The notes below the pieces were generated by a model, which had not been told where the DNA came from, ran no database searches, and saw only the letters and a program-made list of their open reading frames with translations. From the NCBI RefSeq assembly GCF_000003195.3, contig NC_012873.2, positions 25,889,317 to 25,953,316 of the forward strand: 64,000 nucleotides of DNA. Direction: 5' to 3'. The stretch comes from Sorghum bicolor (lineage: Eukaryota; Streptophyta; Magnoliopsida; Poales; Poaceae). The position numbers and the translations under genes were made by a program. This document shows, piece after piece, positions 35,238 to 46,034 of the stretch (the first letter of the stretch is position 1; each line of letters begins with the position of its first letter).

Positions 35238-36636
35238 TGAAAGAGCATCTAGGCCCCTAGTGATTTCGGTGATTAATGACAATATTGATTACTTTGACTA
35301 ACGTGTGTTTTGCAGAGGCAAAGTCATAGGTAGGGTCATGGTAATAGGTACTCGATGGACAGGGACGTACATGCCTACTTAATAGTGGAAATCGTTTCGG
35401 TTTTAAAAGGATGGATGGACATCGTCAAGACTAGACTAGGTCTAAGTGCCATATGGTGAAGAAGGGCATTTAGAGTAGTTTAGGACTTTGTTTTCCTTTG
35501 ACTGTACTATTAAGAGGGGCTTTGATCTAGTAGCTTGACTTAGGCAAGGCTTTAGGTTTAGATGTGGTGCACACTTGGTAAACCTAGCACTAGGCAGCTC
35601 AGAGACAGTCGTTAGATTGAAAGGAACCAACTTTGTTTTGGAGCGATCACGTTTCGACGAAGTTAGGGTGCCCAAGGGGGCACCGGACGCTGCACCGGAC
35701 GCTCTGTGAGTGCGTCCGGTGTGGTCCTTAGCCTTTGGGAGTTCTCAGTGCTTAGGGTTAGGCACCGGACGCTGGCACCGGACTCACCGGGCAGCGTCCG
35801 GTCCCATACCTAGGGAGGTTGTAAACCTGCCCCAAGCACCGGACGCTAGCACCGGACGCACCGGGTAGCGTCCGGTCCCATACCCAGGGAGGTTGTAAAC
35901 CTACCCCGAGCACCGGACGCTAGCACCGGACGCACCGGGTAGCATCCGGTACTCCTCCACCACGTCCATGAGAGGTCTCTTGCCCATTTGAACATCAGAG
36001 AAACTTGTTGTGGAGCAAGAGAGTAGCAAGAGCCTAGAGAGGATTGAGATTTGAGTGATTTCTTGAGAGAATCCTTCTCTAGTGAATTCCAAGAGTCAAG
36101 TGTGCATCCACCACTCTCTAGAGCCTTGTTTGGGTCAAGTGAGAGTTCTTTGCTTGTTACTCTTGGTGATCGCCATCACCTAGACGGTTCGGTGGTGATT
36201 GGAGGCACGAAGACCGCCCGGAGTTCTTGTGGGTGGCTCATGTCAAGCTTGTGAGCGGTTTTGGGCGATTCACCGCGACGGAGTGTCGAAGAATCAGCCC
36301 GTAGAGAGCACTTGGTCCTTGCACGGACCAAGGGGGAGCAAGGCACTTGCGCGGGTGCTCCAACGAGGACTAGTGGAGAGTGGCGACTCTCCGATACCTC
36401 GGCAAAACATCACCGAGCACTTTCTTCCACTACTACTTTACATTCTAGCTTTTACTTTGTGCTTTTACATTCTTAGAATTGCCTTGCTAGAATAGGATTG
36501 GAACTAGGTTGCAAAACTTTTATCCGGTAGCTCTCTAGGTCACACTAGGCACAAGGGGTTGAATTGGAGCTTATAGGTTGCTTAAATTTTTAGAGAACCC
36601 CAATTCACCCCCCTCTTGGGCATCTTGATCCTTTCA
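35238..36636 (+). repeat. 3' LTR of copia C
   Basis: This 1399-bp LTR runs from TGAAAGAGCATCTAGGCCCC to CATCTTGATCCTTTCA, with matching TGAAAG/CTTTCA inverted ends typical of SIRE-type copia LTRs in grasses. The partner LTR is left of the window. Confidence 0.88.
35762..35955 (+). repeat. 74-bp tandem repeat with CACCGGACGC motifs in copia LTR
   Basis: The GCACCGGACGCT unit starts at 35762, 35836 and 35910, a 74-bp period with about 2.6 copies. Each unit carries two direct motif copies, CACCGG, and then the inverted form (GCGTCCGGT), giving hairpin potential. A related non-tandem cluster precedes it at 35682-35726. Confidence 0.85.
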
Positions 36637-38255
36637 GAGTGACAACCCCATGTGATCCAATCTAATTAACTCAACATGTTTAGTTCTTTATCCTTATTCC
36701 TTGCGTCGCTTTCTTGGCCTTATAGCCTTTAACTCAAAGATCCAAAATGTTGTGCATCCTGTCTTTGGAAGATGATAGTTATAATCATAGAGTTATATGC
36801 ATAGGTAGACCATCCTTCCATAATATTGAGTAATCTGATTTGCCAAATGTTTTAATGCCACATTCTTGCTCATTGTTTGATGCTATCACCCATGTTTAAA
36901 TAGAGCAAAACACATGGATATTAATTTTATCTCATTCAATGTGCTTAAGGCTAGAGTATAATAAACAAAACCTTTTGGTTCTGCTAGTGCTTTCCCACCA
37001 GCAGAGCCCATGCACTTGATCTCTGCCTTGTTTGTATGAGCAGGACACACCTTGACAAGCACACTGAGCGAAGATGTTGCCAGCTCCCACAACTAGTACT
37101 TGACTCCAACCGGCTGGAGGAGCAATAAACATGGGTGATACCATCTCAAGTGGTGCAACTAACCTGGTCTCCATCTTTGGGATCAAATAAAGCACCTAAG
37201 TAATTAACATGGTAAGAGGTCTTGTTTGGAGGGCCTAAAACACCGAACACCGTGCCAAGGGGTAACTTGGTAGTTATCAACACTCCCTTTTTAGCACTAT
37301 ATCTAGAAAATGCTAAGCCCCATGTGGATAAATTTGTGGTGTGGCAGCCCACAAAGATATCCACGGATGTGGCATAAAAATAAGTTTTCATCTTAGTGCA
37401 TTTTCTACATATCAAATATAAAAGACCAAAAATATATCTTATGATCCTACTAAAAGATAAATATATTAAGAAGGTTCTAGACAACCAAAGGCTTAGGGGT
37501 TTTACCACTAACACTTAATCAGTTCCACAAATTTTGTTGTCTATTTGAGCCTCACGGAATTTAAAGGATCAAGAAGAGTAATAGGCAGAGGGACGTTCTA
37601 TTCCCTGTCGGAGTGCTGTCTTCAAGAGTCATATTGCTGTCTCAACAACAACCATCCCTAACACACTAGGAGGACCAGTACGCCTTAACTGCCAGTTAGC
37701 AACACCAATAGGCTATGTCAACATCCAGCTTGGTGGAGAGCACCCCCGTATATCTAGCTAAGTATCACTTACTTATCTATTTATTTATTAAAGAGTGTTG
37801 TATTAATATGAAATAAATAAAAACATGCATAACCATAGAAACCCCAAATAAAGATTTCCCTATTTATTTATATCTATATCTATCTTTCTGTTTGATATTA
37901 AGTTTGCTAAATAAAATTAGGAGAGTATTTGAAGAAATTTCCTGCTAAAATGAACTCCACAAAATACACTCTTATATGGAAATGATGAATAGTTGCACTG
38001 CCGTAATTCCTTTCAAGTACCTAGTTTTCAACCTTGAACTCCCCCAAGTTTTGGACACAACTGTTTTGATTTCAAGTCTGCTCTGAATCTGAAACTTGTG
38101 GGTAGCAAATGCTTGATCTAAGTCTAGGTAGTTGATGGATATGATATGGGAAGGCTTTGAGCTGCTGTCCATCTTGCTCCTAGAAATACTAGAGTTCTGG
38201 AGAATTTATCTTTGAAAATCTTAAATTGTTGTACGATGAGTTCCTGTATGTCGAG
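36637..38255 (+). other. Remnant J: Athila 3' region and unidentified DNA
   Basis: The part from about 37560 to 38255 is an Athila 3' non-coding remnant. It has a decayed GCTTGGTGGAGAGCACCCCC hairpin (37727-37746), and 37970-38250 aligns with 20990-21250 of element D. For 36637-37560 I recognise nothing. The minus strand has short open frames (37514-37146 and 37195-36932) with stretches such as LGTVFGVLGPPNKTSYHVN and PPAGWSQVLVVGAG that look protein-like but that I cannot assign. E then inserted at 38260. Confidence 0.5.
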
Positions 38256-38260
38256 AGTTC

Positions 38261-38956
38261 TGTTGACACCGTTTTTGGGCACGTGTCTAGGATGGCAGGA
38301 TAAGGTGGCAGTACGATGTTTAGAAAGTGGGTTGCCGATGAGGATGGTTGCCGATGAGGGAGAAGTTGAACGTGACTAAGTCCACAGGCAGTAATATGGT
38401 GCCGATGGCTAGATAAGAAAGTCTGCCGATGACTATGGCAAAGGGTCTGCCGATGATGCAAAGAGGGAGTCCGGAAGCTGCCGGTCGTTATGTGGAGGAG
38501 TTTCGGTTTGTCACGAGGGATAGTTTTGTTATTTCCTTAATTATTTGCATCATTTTGTATACGGATTCCGTGTAATTTGGAATTCGAATTCTAATCGTGT
38601 CTAGTTGTAGCTTTTTGAGCAGGGTATAAATATAGACCCTAGGGCCTTGTAATAAAAAATAAATCAAGAAATCAAACACACGTTTTTACTCATATTCCAG
38701 CATTTACTTTTCGACGACCTCGTCATACTTTTTCCTTTTGTTACGAGTTCTTAGGAGTTCGTTGACTTAAGCTCGGCGTGTTCTCAAGTTCCGCGTGAGT
38801 ACCTCTTAGCCGTGACATCCGGGCGCATCGCTGTTGTCAGGACTAAAGTATTCGAGTTATCACCTTTGCCGATAGCAAGGTCAAATCGGCTGGCACGCCT
38901 TAACGTTTGAATCGGGTATTAGCCCTTTGTGTTTGCAGATCAGTTTTGCATCAACA
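38261..38956 (+). repeat. 5' LTR of E
   Basis: It runs from TGTTGACACCG to TTTTGCATCAACA. The TATA box is TATAAATA at 38625-38632, and AATAAA at 38651-38656 would be the polyadenylation signal. The first 200 bp contain five copies of GCCGATG/GCCGATGA. Confidence 0.95.
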
Positions 38957-38963
38957 CATCTTT

Positions 38964-38981
38964 TGGCACGCCCGGTGGGAC
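38964..38981 (+). promoter_or_regulatory. Primer-binding site of E
   Basis: TGGCACGCCCGGTGGGAC starts 7 bp after the LTR, in the normal position and beginning with the TGG that pairs with CCA of a tRNA. I cannot name the tRNA with confidence. Confidence 0.75.
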
Positions 38982-39003
38982 AGGATTCAAGATCAAGATC
39001 AAC

Positions 39004-41328
39004 ATGTCAATCTCTGACCTCGATCAAGAGAACGTCATCCCCGTGACGGAGGCCAACCTCAAGGATGAGCAGAAACAAGCTATTGCCCAAGCCATGGAAG
39101 AGTTCAAGCAGCAATGCCTGAGGTCTTTCAACATAAACAGGAGCGGCGAAGTGGTCCAGAAAGATGCACTGCCGGCACCACGGCAGGTTACCTTTGACGC
39201 CAATCCTGGCAAGCTTCAAGATATGGTTGACAATGCCATCAATCGAGCGTTGATTAACCAAGCTGGTGTACTGTCTAATACGGTTTTCAATGCCGTGGCA
39301 AGAACTTTTAAGGAAGGACAAATCCCACCAGATTATGTGGGCCCCTCCCATCATCAGCCAACGGCACCAGAGGTCACGGCTCCATCGGCTGCCTTGACGA
39401 CAGCAAGTGCACAATCTGCCGTCCCTCCAAGTACATCGGGGACTACTGGTGCACTATCTATGCCGATGACAACCAACCCACAAATTTCAGTTGGGCAGCA
39501 TAAACTGACAACAGATATGTTGGCATCGGCAATGTCAGGGTTGACTCTTCCTCCCAACTGGTGGGGTTACGGTATGCCTCCAGAGTTGACACCGGGAACA
39601 TCACAAATAACTGACATGAGGGGCAAAACTCCTATGACATCGGCACCTCCCAATGCGCCGGTGAACCAGAGTCCTCGGTATACCACAACTACTACTGCAA
39701 GGCCTCACACTGGAAATCCTCAAGATTCAATGTTCCAGATGACCAATGCATCGGCAGAGTCAATGCTGATGCAACATAGGTCTATGGCCCAGTCGGGGTA
39801 TGTCAATTCAACGACGGTACCCAATTACCAATCATCGGCAGCACCTATGCCGATGAACGCTAATAATGGATGGCTTGGACAGCAAGCCTTTCCACAATCG
39901 CCCCAGCAGAGTTACCAGACTACAAGGTTCCAGCAAGGGCAGATCTATCCCGGGTTCCAAGGTCAGGGGATTCCCAACCAGCCAATGAATTTTGGACAGC
40001 AACTCGAAGGACAGCCAATCGGTGGACAGCAGTTTGGTGGTCCGCAGACTGGAGGACAGGTGATCAATACAATGTTCCGTGCAGATCACGTCCCGAACAG
40101 ACACGTGGAGGTTCGCCACCAAGTGCCAGATCCGCAGCCGCCTCATCGGCAAGATGCCGATGCATATTGGGCCGATAAGATTGCTGAAGTAATGAGGGAA
40201 CAATTTGGGATAAAACCCAAAGTCAACACTTATTCTTATCGGACACCGTATCCTCCCACGTATGATTTGATCCCGCTTCCACATCGGTACAAGGTACCGG
40301 ATTTTACAAAGTTTTCCGGGCAGGACGACACGTCAACCATGGAGCATGTCAACAGGTTCATCATTCAATGTGGAGAGGCTGGTAACAGGGACGAATTGAG
40401 GGTTCGTCTATTTTCATCATCATTGTCTGGATCGACCTTTACTTGGTTCATATCATTACCTCCCAACTCAGTAATTACTTGGGCCGATCTAGAGAAGCAA
40501 TTCCACAAATACTTCTTCTCGGGGGTTCATGAGAAGAGGATCACCGACTTGGTCAAGTTGAGGCAACGTAATGATGAGTCGGTTGAGGGTTTTGTGCAGA
40601 GGATACGAGAGGTCAAGAATAAATGCTATAGCTTGGTTCTGGATGATCGGCAGCTAGCCGATTTGGCTTTCCAGGGTTTGTTGCCACATATCAGGGATAA
40701 GTATGCCTCTCAGGAGTTCGAAAGTTTAAGTCATTTGGTGCAGAGGATTTATCAAGACATCAAGCCTTTCGAGCCTAAAAGAGCATGGAATAGGAAAGTG
40801 TCATTTGTCGATGAAGCAACAAGCTCAGATTCTGATGAAGAACCAGAAATCGGCTTGGCAGAGTGGGTAAAAAACAAGAAGCCGATGTCTTGTCCTTTTG
40901 GGCAGAAGGAACCAGAGAAGTTTGCTTTTGACACCGCTAAGGCTGATAGGATATTTGACTTTCTACTTCAGGAAGGTCAGATCAAACTGTCACCTAACCA
41001 TGTGATCCCATCGGCAGAAGAGTTGAAGAGGATGAGATATTGCAAGTGGCATAATGCAACTTCCCATGACACCAACGAGTGCAAAGTATTCAGACAGCAG
41101 CTGCAATCGGCTATAGAGTCAGGGAGAATCAAGTTTGACAGTTCCAAAGCCCAGAAGCCGATGAAGATAGACCAACATCCTTTCCCGACAAACATGTTGG
41201 ATGCTAAGGGGAAGGCTAAGGTCTTAACATCGGAGACAGCTGAGAAGAGTGCATCGGTAGATCCTCAGCATCAAGTTACTACTGCCGATGCAAGAAGTAA
41301 GGGCTTGGTCCAGGAAGGAACTAGCTGA
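39004..41328 (+). CDS. gag: Tat-type Gag of E
   Basis: 774 codons. ATG 39004 is chosen because the frame upstream runs into the LTR and primer site. Residues 1-60 are charged. Residues 110-400 are Gln/Pro/Met/Thr-rich low complexity. The retrotransposon-gag domain spans roughly residues 428-590 (VPDFTKFSGQDD ... FTWFISLPPNSVITWADLE ... LVQRIYQD). A Tat-type metal-binding motif, CKWHNATSHDTNEC, sits near residue 680. It forms the particle and binds RNA. TGA at 41326-41328 ends it, but the same frame stays open beyond the stop into the protease region, so the stop may be a mutation or a read-through site. Confidence 0.88.
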   Translation: MSISDLDQENVIPVTEANLKDEQKQAIAQAMEEFKQQCLRSFNINRSGEVVQKDALPAPRQVTFDANPGKLQDMVDNAINRALINQAGVLSNTVFNAVARTFKEGQIPPDYVGPSHHQPTAPEVTAPSAALTTASAQSAVPPSTSGTTGALSMPMTTNPQISVGQHKLTTDMLASAMSGLTLPPNWWGYGMPPELTPGTSQITDMRGKTPMTSAPPNAPVNQSPRYTTTTTARPHTGNPQDSMFQMTNASAESMLMQHRSMAQSGYVNSTTVPNYQSSAAPMPMNANNGWLGQQAFPQSPQQSYQTTRFQQGQIYPGFQGQGIPNQPMNFGQQLEGQPIGGQQFGGPQTGGQVINTMFRADHVPNRHVEVRHQVPDPQPPHRQDADAYWADKIAEVMREQFGIKPKVNTYSYRTPYPPTYDLIPLPHRYKVPDFTKFSGQDDTSTMEHVNRFIIQCGEAGNRDELRVRLFSSSLSGSTFTWFISLPPNSVITWADLEKQFHKYFFSGVHEKRITDLVKLRQRNDESVEGFVQRIREVKNKCYSLVLDDRQLADLAFQGLLPHIRDKYASQEFESLSHLVQRIYQDIKPFEPKRAWNRKVSFVDEATSSDSDEEPEIGLAEWVKNKKPMSCPFGQKEPEKFAFDTAKADRIFDFLLQEGQIKLSPNHVIPSAEELKRMRYCKWHNATSHDTNECKVFRQQLQSAIESGRIKFDSSKAQKPMKIDQHPFPTNMLDAKGKAKVLTSETAEKSASVDPQHQVTTADARSKGLVQEGTS

Positions 41329-42648
41329 GGAAGGCCTCCTCGATCTGGTATCGTCATAACTCATAGAAGGCCTCGAGGAAAATGGCAACAACGGGAAGAT
41401 CGGTATCGGCGCCAGCAGGAAGATTATCGACGGGAAGAAGAAAGACGCCGACAGGAGTGGAATCGGCACAGGGATCATTGGAATTGTCCATTCTTCATCC
41501 ATTGTTGGGAGGAAAATATCAAGCTTCCTACTGTCAGAGACTGCCCTGAGTGCAACGGTTATGATCGGTACGATAGGATCGATCGGCATTATCATGATGA
41601 TGAACGGCGATTTAATGGGCCGATCAGAGGAAGGGTGTCAGTTCATGACCGGCTGGGGGGCAGATTTAGTGGGCACGACAGACTTAGTGACCGTGTCCAG
41701 TATTTTCCCAGGAACCAAGAAGAGCTCGAGGAAATGGCTGATGCGCGGGTTCCCGATGAATTCATATTTTGCAGGGATGCTAACACGCATCGTATGGAGT
41801 CAAGGGAGAACCGACGCCCGACGGCAAGGCAAAGGCCACTTCCTCCATGGTGCCCTGGAGGATTAAACAAGACACAGAAAAGGAGATTGCAACGTGAAAG
41901 GCAAGAAGAGCTAAACAAGGGAGAGAACTCTGGAAGTCGGCAGCCGTCAGACACTAAGAGGGAAAGTCCATCGGCAGGCGTCAACATGGTCTTCATGTTG
42001 CCGATGGAGTTTCTTGCACCAGCCAGTGATGATGAGTTGGAATTTTCTGATCAGATAGCTCAGTTGGCTCTGGATCCGATGACGGCTATCTTTGAGAAAC
42101 CTGCCGATGACGAGAGGCAGCATCTTAAAGCTCTGTTCCTCAAAGGAAGGGTTGATGGGCAGCCAATGACCAAGATCCTAGTTGATGGTGGAGCTGCTAT
42201 TAATATTATGCCGTATGCAGTATATCGGAAGCTTGGGAAAGGGGATCAAGATTTGACCAAGACCGATATGATGCTCAAAGACTTTGAAGGAAACGTGTCT
42301 CCAGTCAAAGGGGCGATATGTGCAGAGTTGACCATCGGCAGCAAAACCTTGCCGACAACTTTTTTCGTGATCAGCGGAAAAGGTGCTTACAACTTACTAT
42401 TGGGAAGAGATTGGATTCATGCCAATTGTTGTATCCCATCTAGAATGCATCAATGCTTGGTTCAGTGGGTAGGTGACAAGATTGAGATTGTCCCAGGAGA
42501 TTCTTCTTATGTTATCGCATCGGCAGAAGCGGATACTTACGAAAGGACCAGGTGCATTTCAGGAGAAGTTTGGGAGAAAGATTTTCTCAAAGTTGCCGAT
42601 TATGAGATTCCACCGATCCAAGCAGTCGGTTCTGACGACGGTTTTTAA
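41329..42648 (+). pseudogene. Tat-type protease region of E (in frame after a stop)
   Basis: The region is in the gag frame immediately after TGA 41326-41328 and open to TAA 42646-42648. It begins with a very basic Arg/Gln/Glu-rich stretch, then a Cys/His segment (CPFFIHCW ... DCPECNGY, about 41490-41560) resembling the knuckle found between gag and protease in Tat elements. The aspartic protease has ILVDGGAAINIMPYAVYRKL (about 42175-42234) with D-G-G-A at the active site, and YNLLLGRDWIHANCC (about 42390-42435). The next ORF overlaps by one base (TAATG) in the -1 frame. Confidence 0.8.
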
Positions 42649-44627
42649 TGGATAGATTCGCCGATGATGGAAAATTAGGCCAGGGATTCACATCGGCCGA
42701 TGATTTGGTAGAAGTAGATATAGGTAGTGGTGATAAGCCTAGGCCTACTTTTATTAGTGCTAAATTAGATCCTGAGAGTAAGCAACAATTGACTAGTTTG
42801 TTAAAGGAATATAAAGATTGCTTTGCTTGGGATTATACCGAGATGCCTGGTTTAGACCGATCAATTATTGAACATCGGTTACCCATCAAGTCTGGATTTC
42901 GGCCACATCAGCAACCAGCCCGCCGATGTAATCCTAACGTTCTACCTGATATTAAGGCCGAAATCACCAAACTTATTGAGGCTAAGTTTATTCGGCAGTG
43001 TCGGTATGCCGAGTGGATTTCCAATGTTGTTTCGGTTTACAAGAAGAACGAGAAGCTTCGGGTGTGCATTGATTTCAGGAATCTCAATAAAGCTACGCCG
43101 ATGGATGGATACCCAATGCCTGTCGCCGATCTACTGGTCGATGCCGCGGCTGGTCATCAGGTCATCAGCTTCATGGATGGTAATGCAGGTTACAATCAAA
43201 TATTCATGGCGGAGGAGGATATTCCAAAAACCGCATTCAGGTGTCCTGGTCATGTTGGGCTATTTGAATGGATAGTCATGACTTTTGGGTTGAAGAATGC
43301 TGGTGCTACCTATCAAAGGGCTATGAATTTTATATTTCATGAGTTCATCGGCAAGCTCGTGGAGATTTATATTGATGATGTGGTGGTTAAGTCTGGAGAT
43401 TTCTCAAAGCATCTTGCCGATTTACAAAAAGTGTTAGAGTGCACAAGGAAGCATGGATTGAAGATGAATCCCAACAAGTGTGCATTTGGTGTATCGGCAG
43501 GGCAGTTTCTTGGTTTCATGGTACATCAGAGGGGTATTGAAATTAGTCGAAGATCTATTGATGCCATCAATAAAATAGTGGCCCCTACCAACAAAACCGA
43601 GCTCCAATCCTTGATCGGCAAGGTAAATTTTATTAGGAGATTTATATCGAATTTGTCTGGTAGGATTCGTGCTTTCAGTCCTCTTCTTAAATTGAAAGCC
43701 GATCAAGAGTTTATTTGGGGAGAAGAACAGCAGTTGGCTCTGGATGAAATCAAGAAGTATCTAGTAAATCCTCCAGTTCTAGTTCCACCTCAACAAGGGA
43801 AGCCCTTCAGATTGTATTTATCTACCGATGGATCGGTTATCGGTTCAGCTTTGGTTCAAGAATTTGAAGGGAAAGAAAGGGTAATTTATTATTTGAGTAG
43901 GAGGTTGATTGATGCAGAAACCAGGTATTCGGCCATTGAGAAACTATGCTTATGCTTATATTTTTCATGTATCAAGCTGAGACATTACCTGTTATCGGCC
44001 GAATGCACTGTTGTTTGCAAAGATGACGTGGTCCGATACATGCTATCTATGCCGATTATGAGTGGTAGGATCGGTAAATGGATTTTAGCGCTGTCGGAGT
44101 TCGATTTGCGTTACGAATCGGCTAAGGCAGTCAAAGGGCAGATTATGGCCGATTTTGTGACTCAGCATTGCGGTCTAGTGGAAACCTTGGAAATTGTACC
44201 CTGGACGCTCTTCTTTGATGGATCTACCTGTGACCGGGGGGCAGGAATCGGCATTGTATTAGTTTCCCCCAAGGGGAGGAAGTATGAGTTTTCCTTGCCG
44301 ATTGTTGCCACATTAACAAATAATCAGGCTGAGTATCAGGCTCTGATCAAGGGATTGGAGTTGTTAAGAGAAGTTCGTGCTGATGCTGTTGAAATATTCA
44401 GGGATTCTATGTTGGTTATAAATCAATTGGCCGGAAGCTATGAGTGCCGAAGTGAAGTTCTCATAACTTATTTCGAGAGAAGTATGCAACTGTTAAAGGA
44501 ATTCAAGGATTTCCGATTGGAGCATGTCCCCCGATTGCATAATGAAGACGCTAATCGGTTAGCTCAGCATGCCTCAGGATATCAGCCAATGATCAATGCG
44601 ACATCGGCAGTCGGTGCCGGTGATTGA
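42648..44627 (+). pseudogene. pol: Reverse transcriptase, RNase H and archaeal-type RNase H of E
   Basis: This part of Pol copies element RNA into DNA. RT motifs: LRVCIDFRNLNKATP (about residue 137), FMDGNAGYNQI, and the YIDD catalytic motif in IYIDDVVVKSGD (about residue 240). The classical RNase H-like domain covers about residues 384-450 (LYLSTDGSVIGSALVQ). A second RNase H of archaeal type covers about 520-650, with FFDGST, NNQAEYQAL, RDSMLVINQ (the usual GDS is RDS here) and NEDANRLA. This duplication is the hallmark of Tat. The frame opens at ATG 42648, one base inside the preceding stop, next to a T5 run. A one-base loss there or a -1 shift would link it to protease. TGA at 44625-44627 separates it from integrase. 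Confidence 0.9.
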
Positions 44628-45881
44628 AGGAAAGAAATTATTGATTATCTAAAAGATCCATCCAAAAAAGTTGAAAGACGGGTTCGATTTCAAGCAACCA
44701 AGTATGTGCTCCTTGAAAATGAATTGTATTATCGAACTATCGACGGAATTCTTCTCCGATGCTTGGGTAATGATGAAGCAAGAAGTTTGATGGGGGAAAT
44801 CCATGAAGGAGTGTGTGGAGCGCATCAGTCCGCTTTTAAGATGAAGTGGATGATTCGAAGGAATGGATATTTTTGGCCAACCATACTTGAAGATTGTTTT
44901 AAATATTTCAAGGGATGTCAAGGTTGTCAAAAGTTTGGTAATATCCAGAGAGCACCCGCATCGGCTATGAATCCTATAATAAAGCCTTGGCCGTTCTGGG
45001 GATGGGCCATCGATCTGATCGGCCAGATTTATCCACCATCTAGCAAAGGGCATAAGTTCATTCTAGTTGCCACTGACTATTTCACTAAGTGGGTTGAAGC
45101 TATTCCTTTGAAGAAAGTCACATCGGCCAATATGATTGATTTTGTGAAGGAGCATATTATTTACCGATTTGGGATTCGCCAAACGATTACTACCGATCAG
45201 GGCACCATGTTCACATCGGGGCAGTTCGATGAATTCGCAATCGGTATGGGAATTAAAGTGTTGAATTCTTCTCCTTATTATGCTCAAGCCAATGGGCAGG
45301 CCGAAGCGTCTAACAAAGGAATTATCTAGCTTATTAAACGAAAGATTGAAGAAAATCCTAAGCGGTGGCATACATTATTAAATGAAGCATTGTGGTCTTA
45401 TCGGATGGCTTGTCATGGATCGACCAAAGTATCACCCTATCAATTGGTGTATGGACATGATGCAGTGTTGCCTTGGGAAATTAAGGCTGGATCTAGGCGA
45501 TTATCTTTTCAAGATCAATTAACTTCCGATGGCTATGCCACTTTGATGACCGATGAATTGGACGATCTAGCAGGGCATCGGTTAAAAGCTTTAATGAGTA
45601 TAGAAGAAAATAAGAAGAGAGTTGCTAGATGGTATGATAAGAAAGTGAAGGCTAAAGAGTTTGCCGATGGGGATTTGGTATGGAAATTAATTTTACCAAT
45701 TGGGACCAAAAGTTCGAAGTTTGGAAAGTGGTCTCCTAATTGGGAGGGTCCTTATCGGATAAGTCGATCGGCTCCTGGTAATGCCTACATTCTAGAAACC
45801 CTCGAAGGAATTGAATTTCCCAGAGCATTAAACGGAAAATATTTAAAGAAGTACTACCCCAGTATATGGGTCGATGCATAG
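44628..45881 (+). pseudogene. pol: Integrase of E, with an in-frame stop
   Basis: It is in frame with the preceding RNase H segment after a single TGA, probably from a TGG Trp codon. The HHCC zinc domain is HEGVCGAHQ ... CQGCQKFG (about 44800-44937). The core has WAIDLIGQ (first Asp, about 45005), TITTDQGTMF (second Asp, about 45190) and ANGQAEASNK (Glu, about 45290). TAG at 45327-45329 interrupts just after the core, and the frame then continues through ALWSYRMACHGSTKVSPYQ and a C-terminal domain ending at 45881. It joins the cDNA into host DNA. No chromodomain is seen, as expected for Tat. Confidence 0.88.
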
Positions 45882-45982
45882 AAGTTTAGGTGCCGATAAC
45901 ACTCCTATCGGCTGGATCCAAATGCTTGGGGACAAGACTTGGTGTTTCAAAAGTTTAGGTGCCGATAACAGTCCTATCGGCT
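45882..45982. repeat. Two near-identical hairpins between convergent gene ends
   Basis: A 32-bp direct repeat (45882-45913 and 45951-45982, one mismatch) contains a perfect 7-bp inverted repeat, GCCGATA and TATCGGC with a 7-nt loop (45892-45912 and 45961-45981). It lies between the integrase stop and the end of the antisense gene (46035), where transcripts from the two strands converge. Confidence 0.8.
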
Positions 45983-46034
45983 AGACTAAAAGCTGAGGAA
46001 GCAGGAAAGCGCAGATATAATGCCGATGGAAACT

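Larger units (their letters stand above)
9713..36636 (+). mobile_element. SIRE-type copia element C, interrupted by nested insertions
   Basis: In order on the + strand: the distal part of gag, protease, integrase, reverse transcriptase, RNase H (split by D), a post-pol spacer (split by A1), a third ORF at the env-like position (split by a CACTA element), a polypurine tract and a 3' LTR beginning TGAAAG and ending CTTTCA. The order protease-integrase-RT identifies Ty1/copia. The double zinc knuckle gag, the long 3' region with an extra ORF, and the LTR termini point to the SIRE/Maximus (Opie/Ji-like) lineage. The 5' LTR and gag start lie left of the window. GAGTG (36637-36641) would be the right target duplication. 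Confidence 0.85.

Noticed and set aside
35762..35955. Regular repeat unit that could suggest a CRISPR array
   Set aside because: It is a 74-bp tandem duplication inside a copia LTR in a plant genome. The spacing segments are themselves repeated and are not unique spacers.
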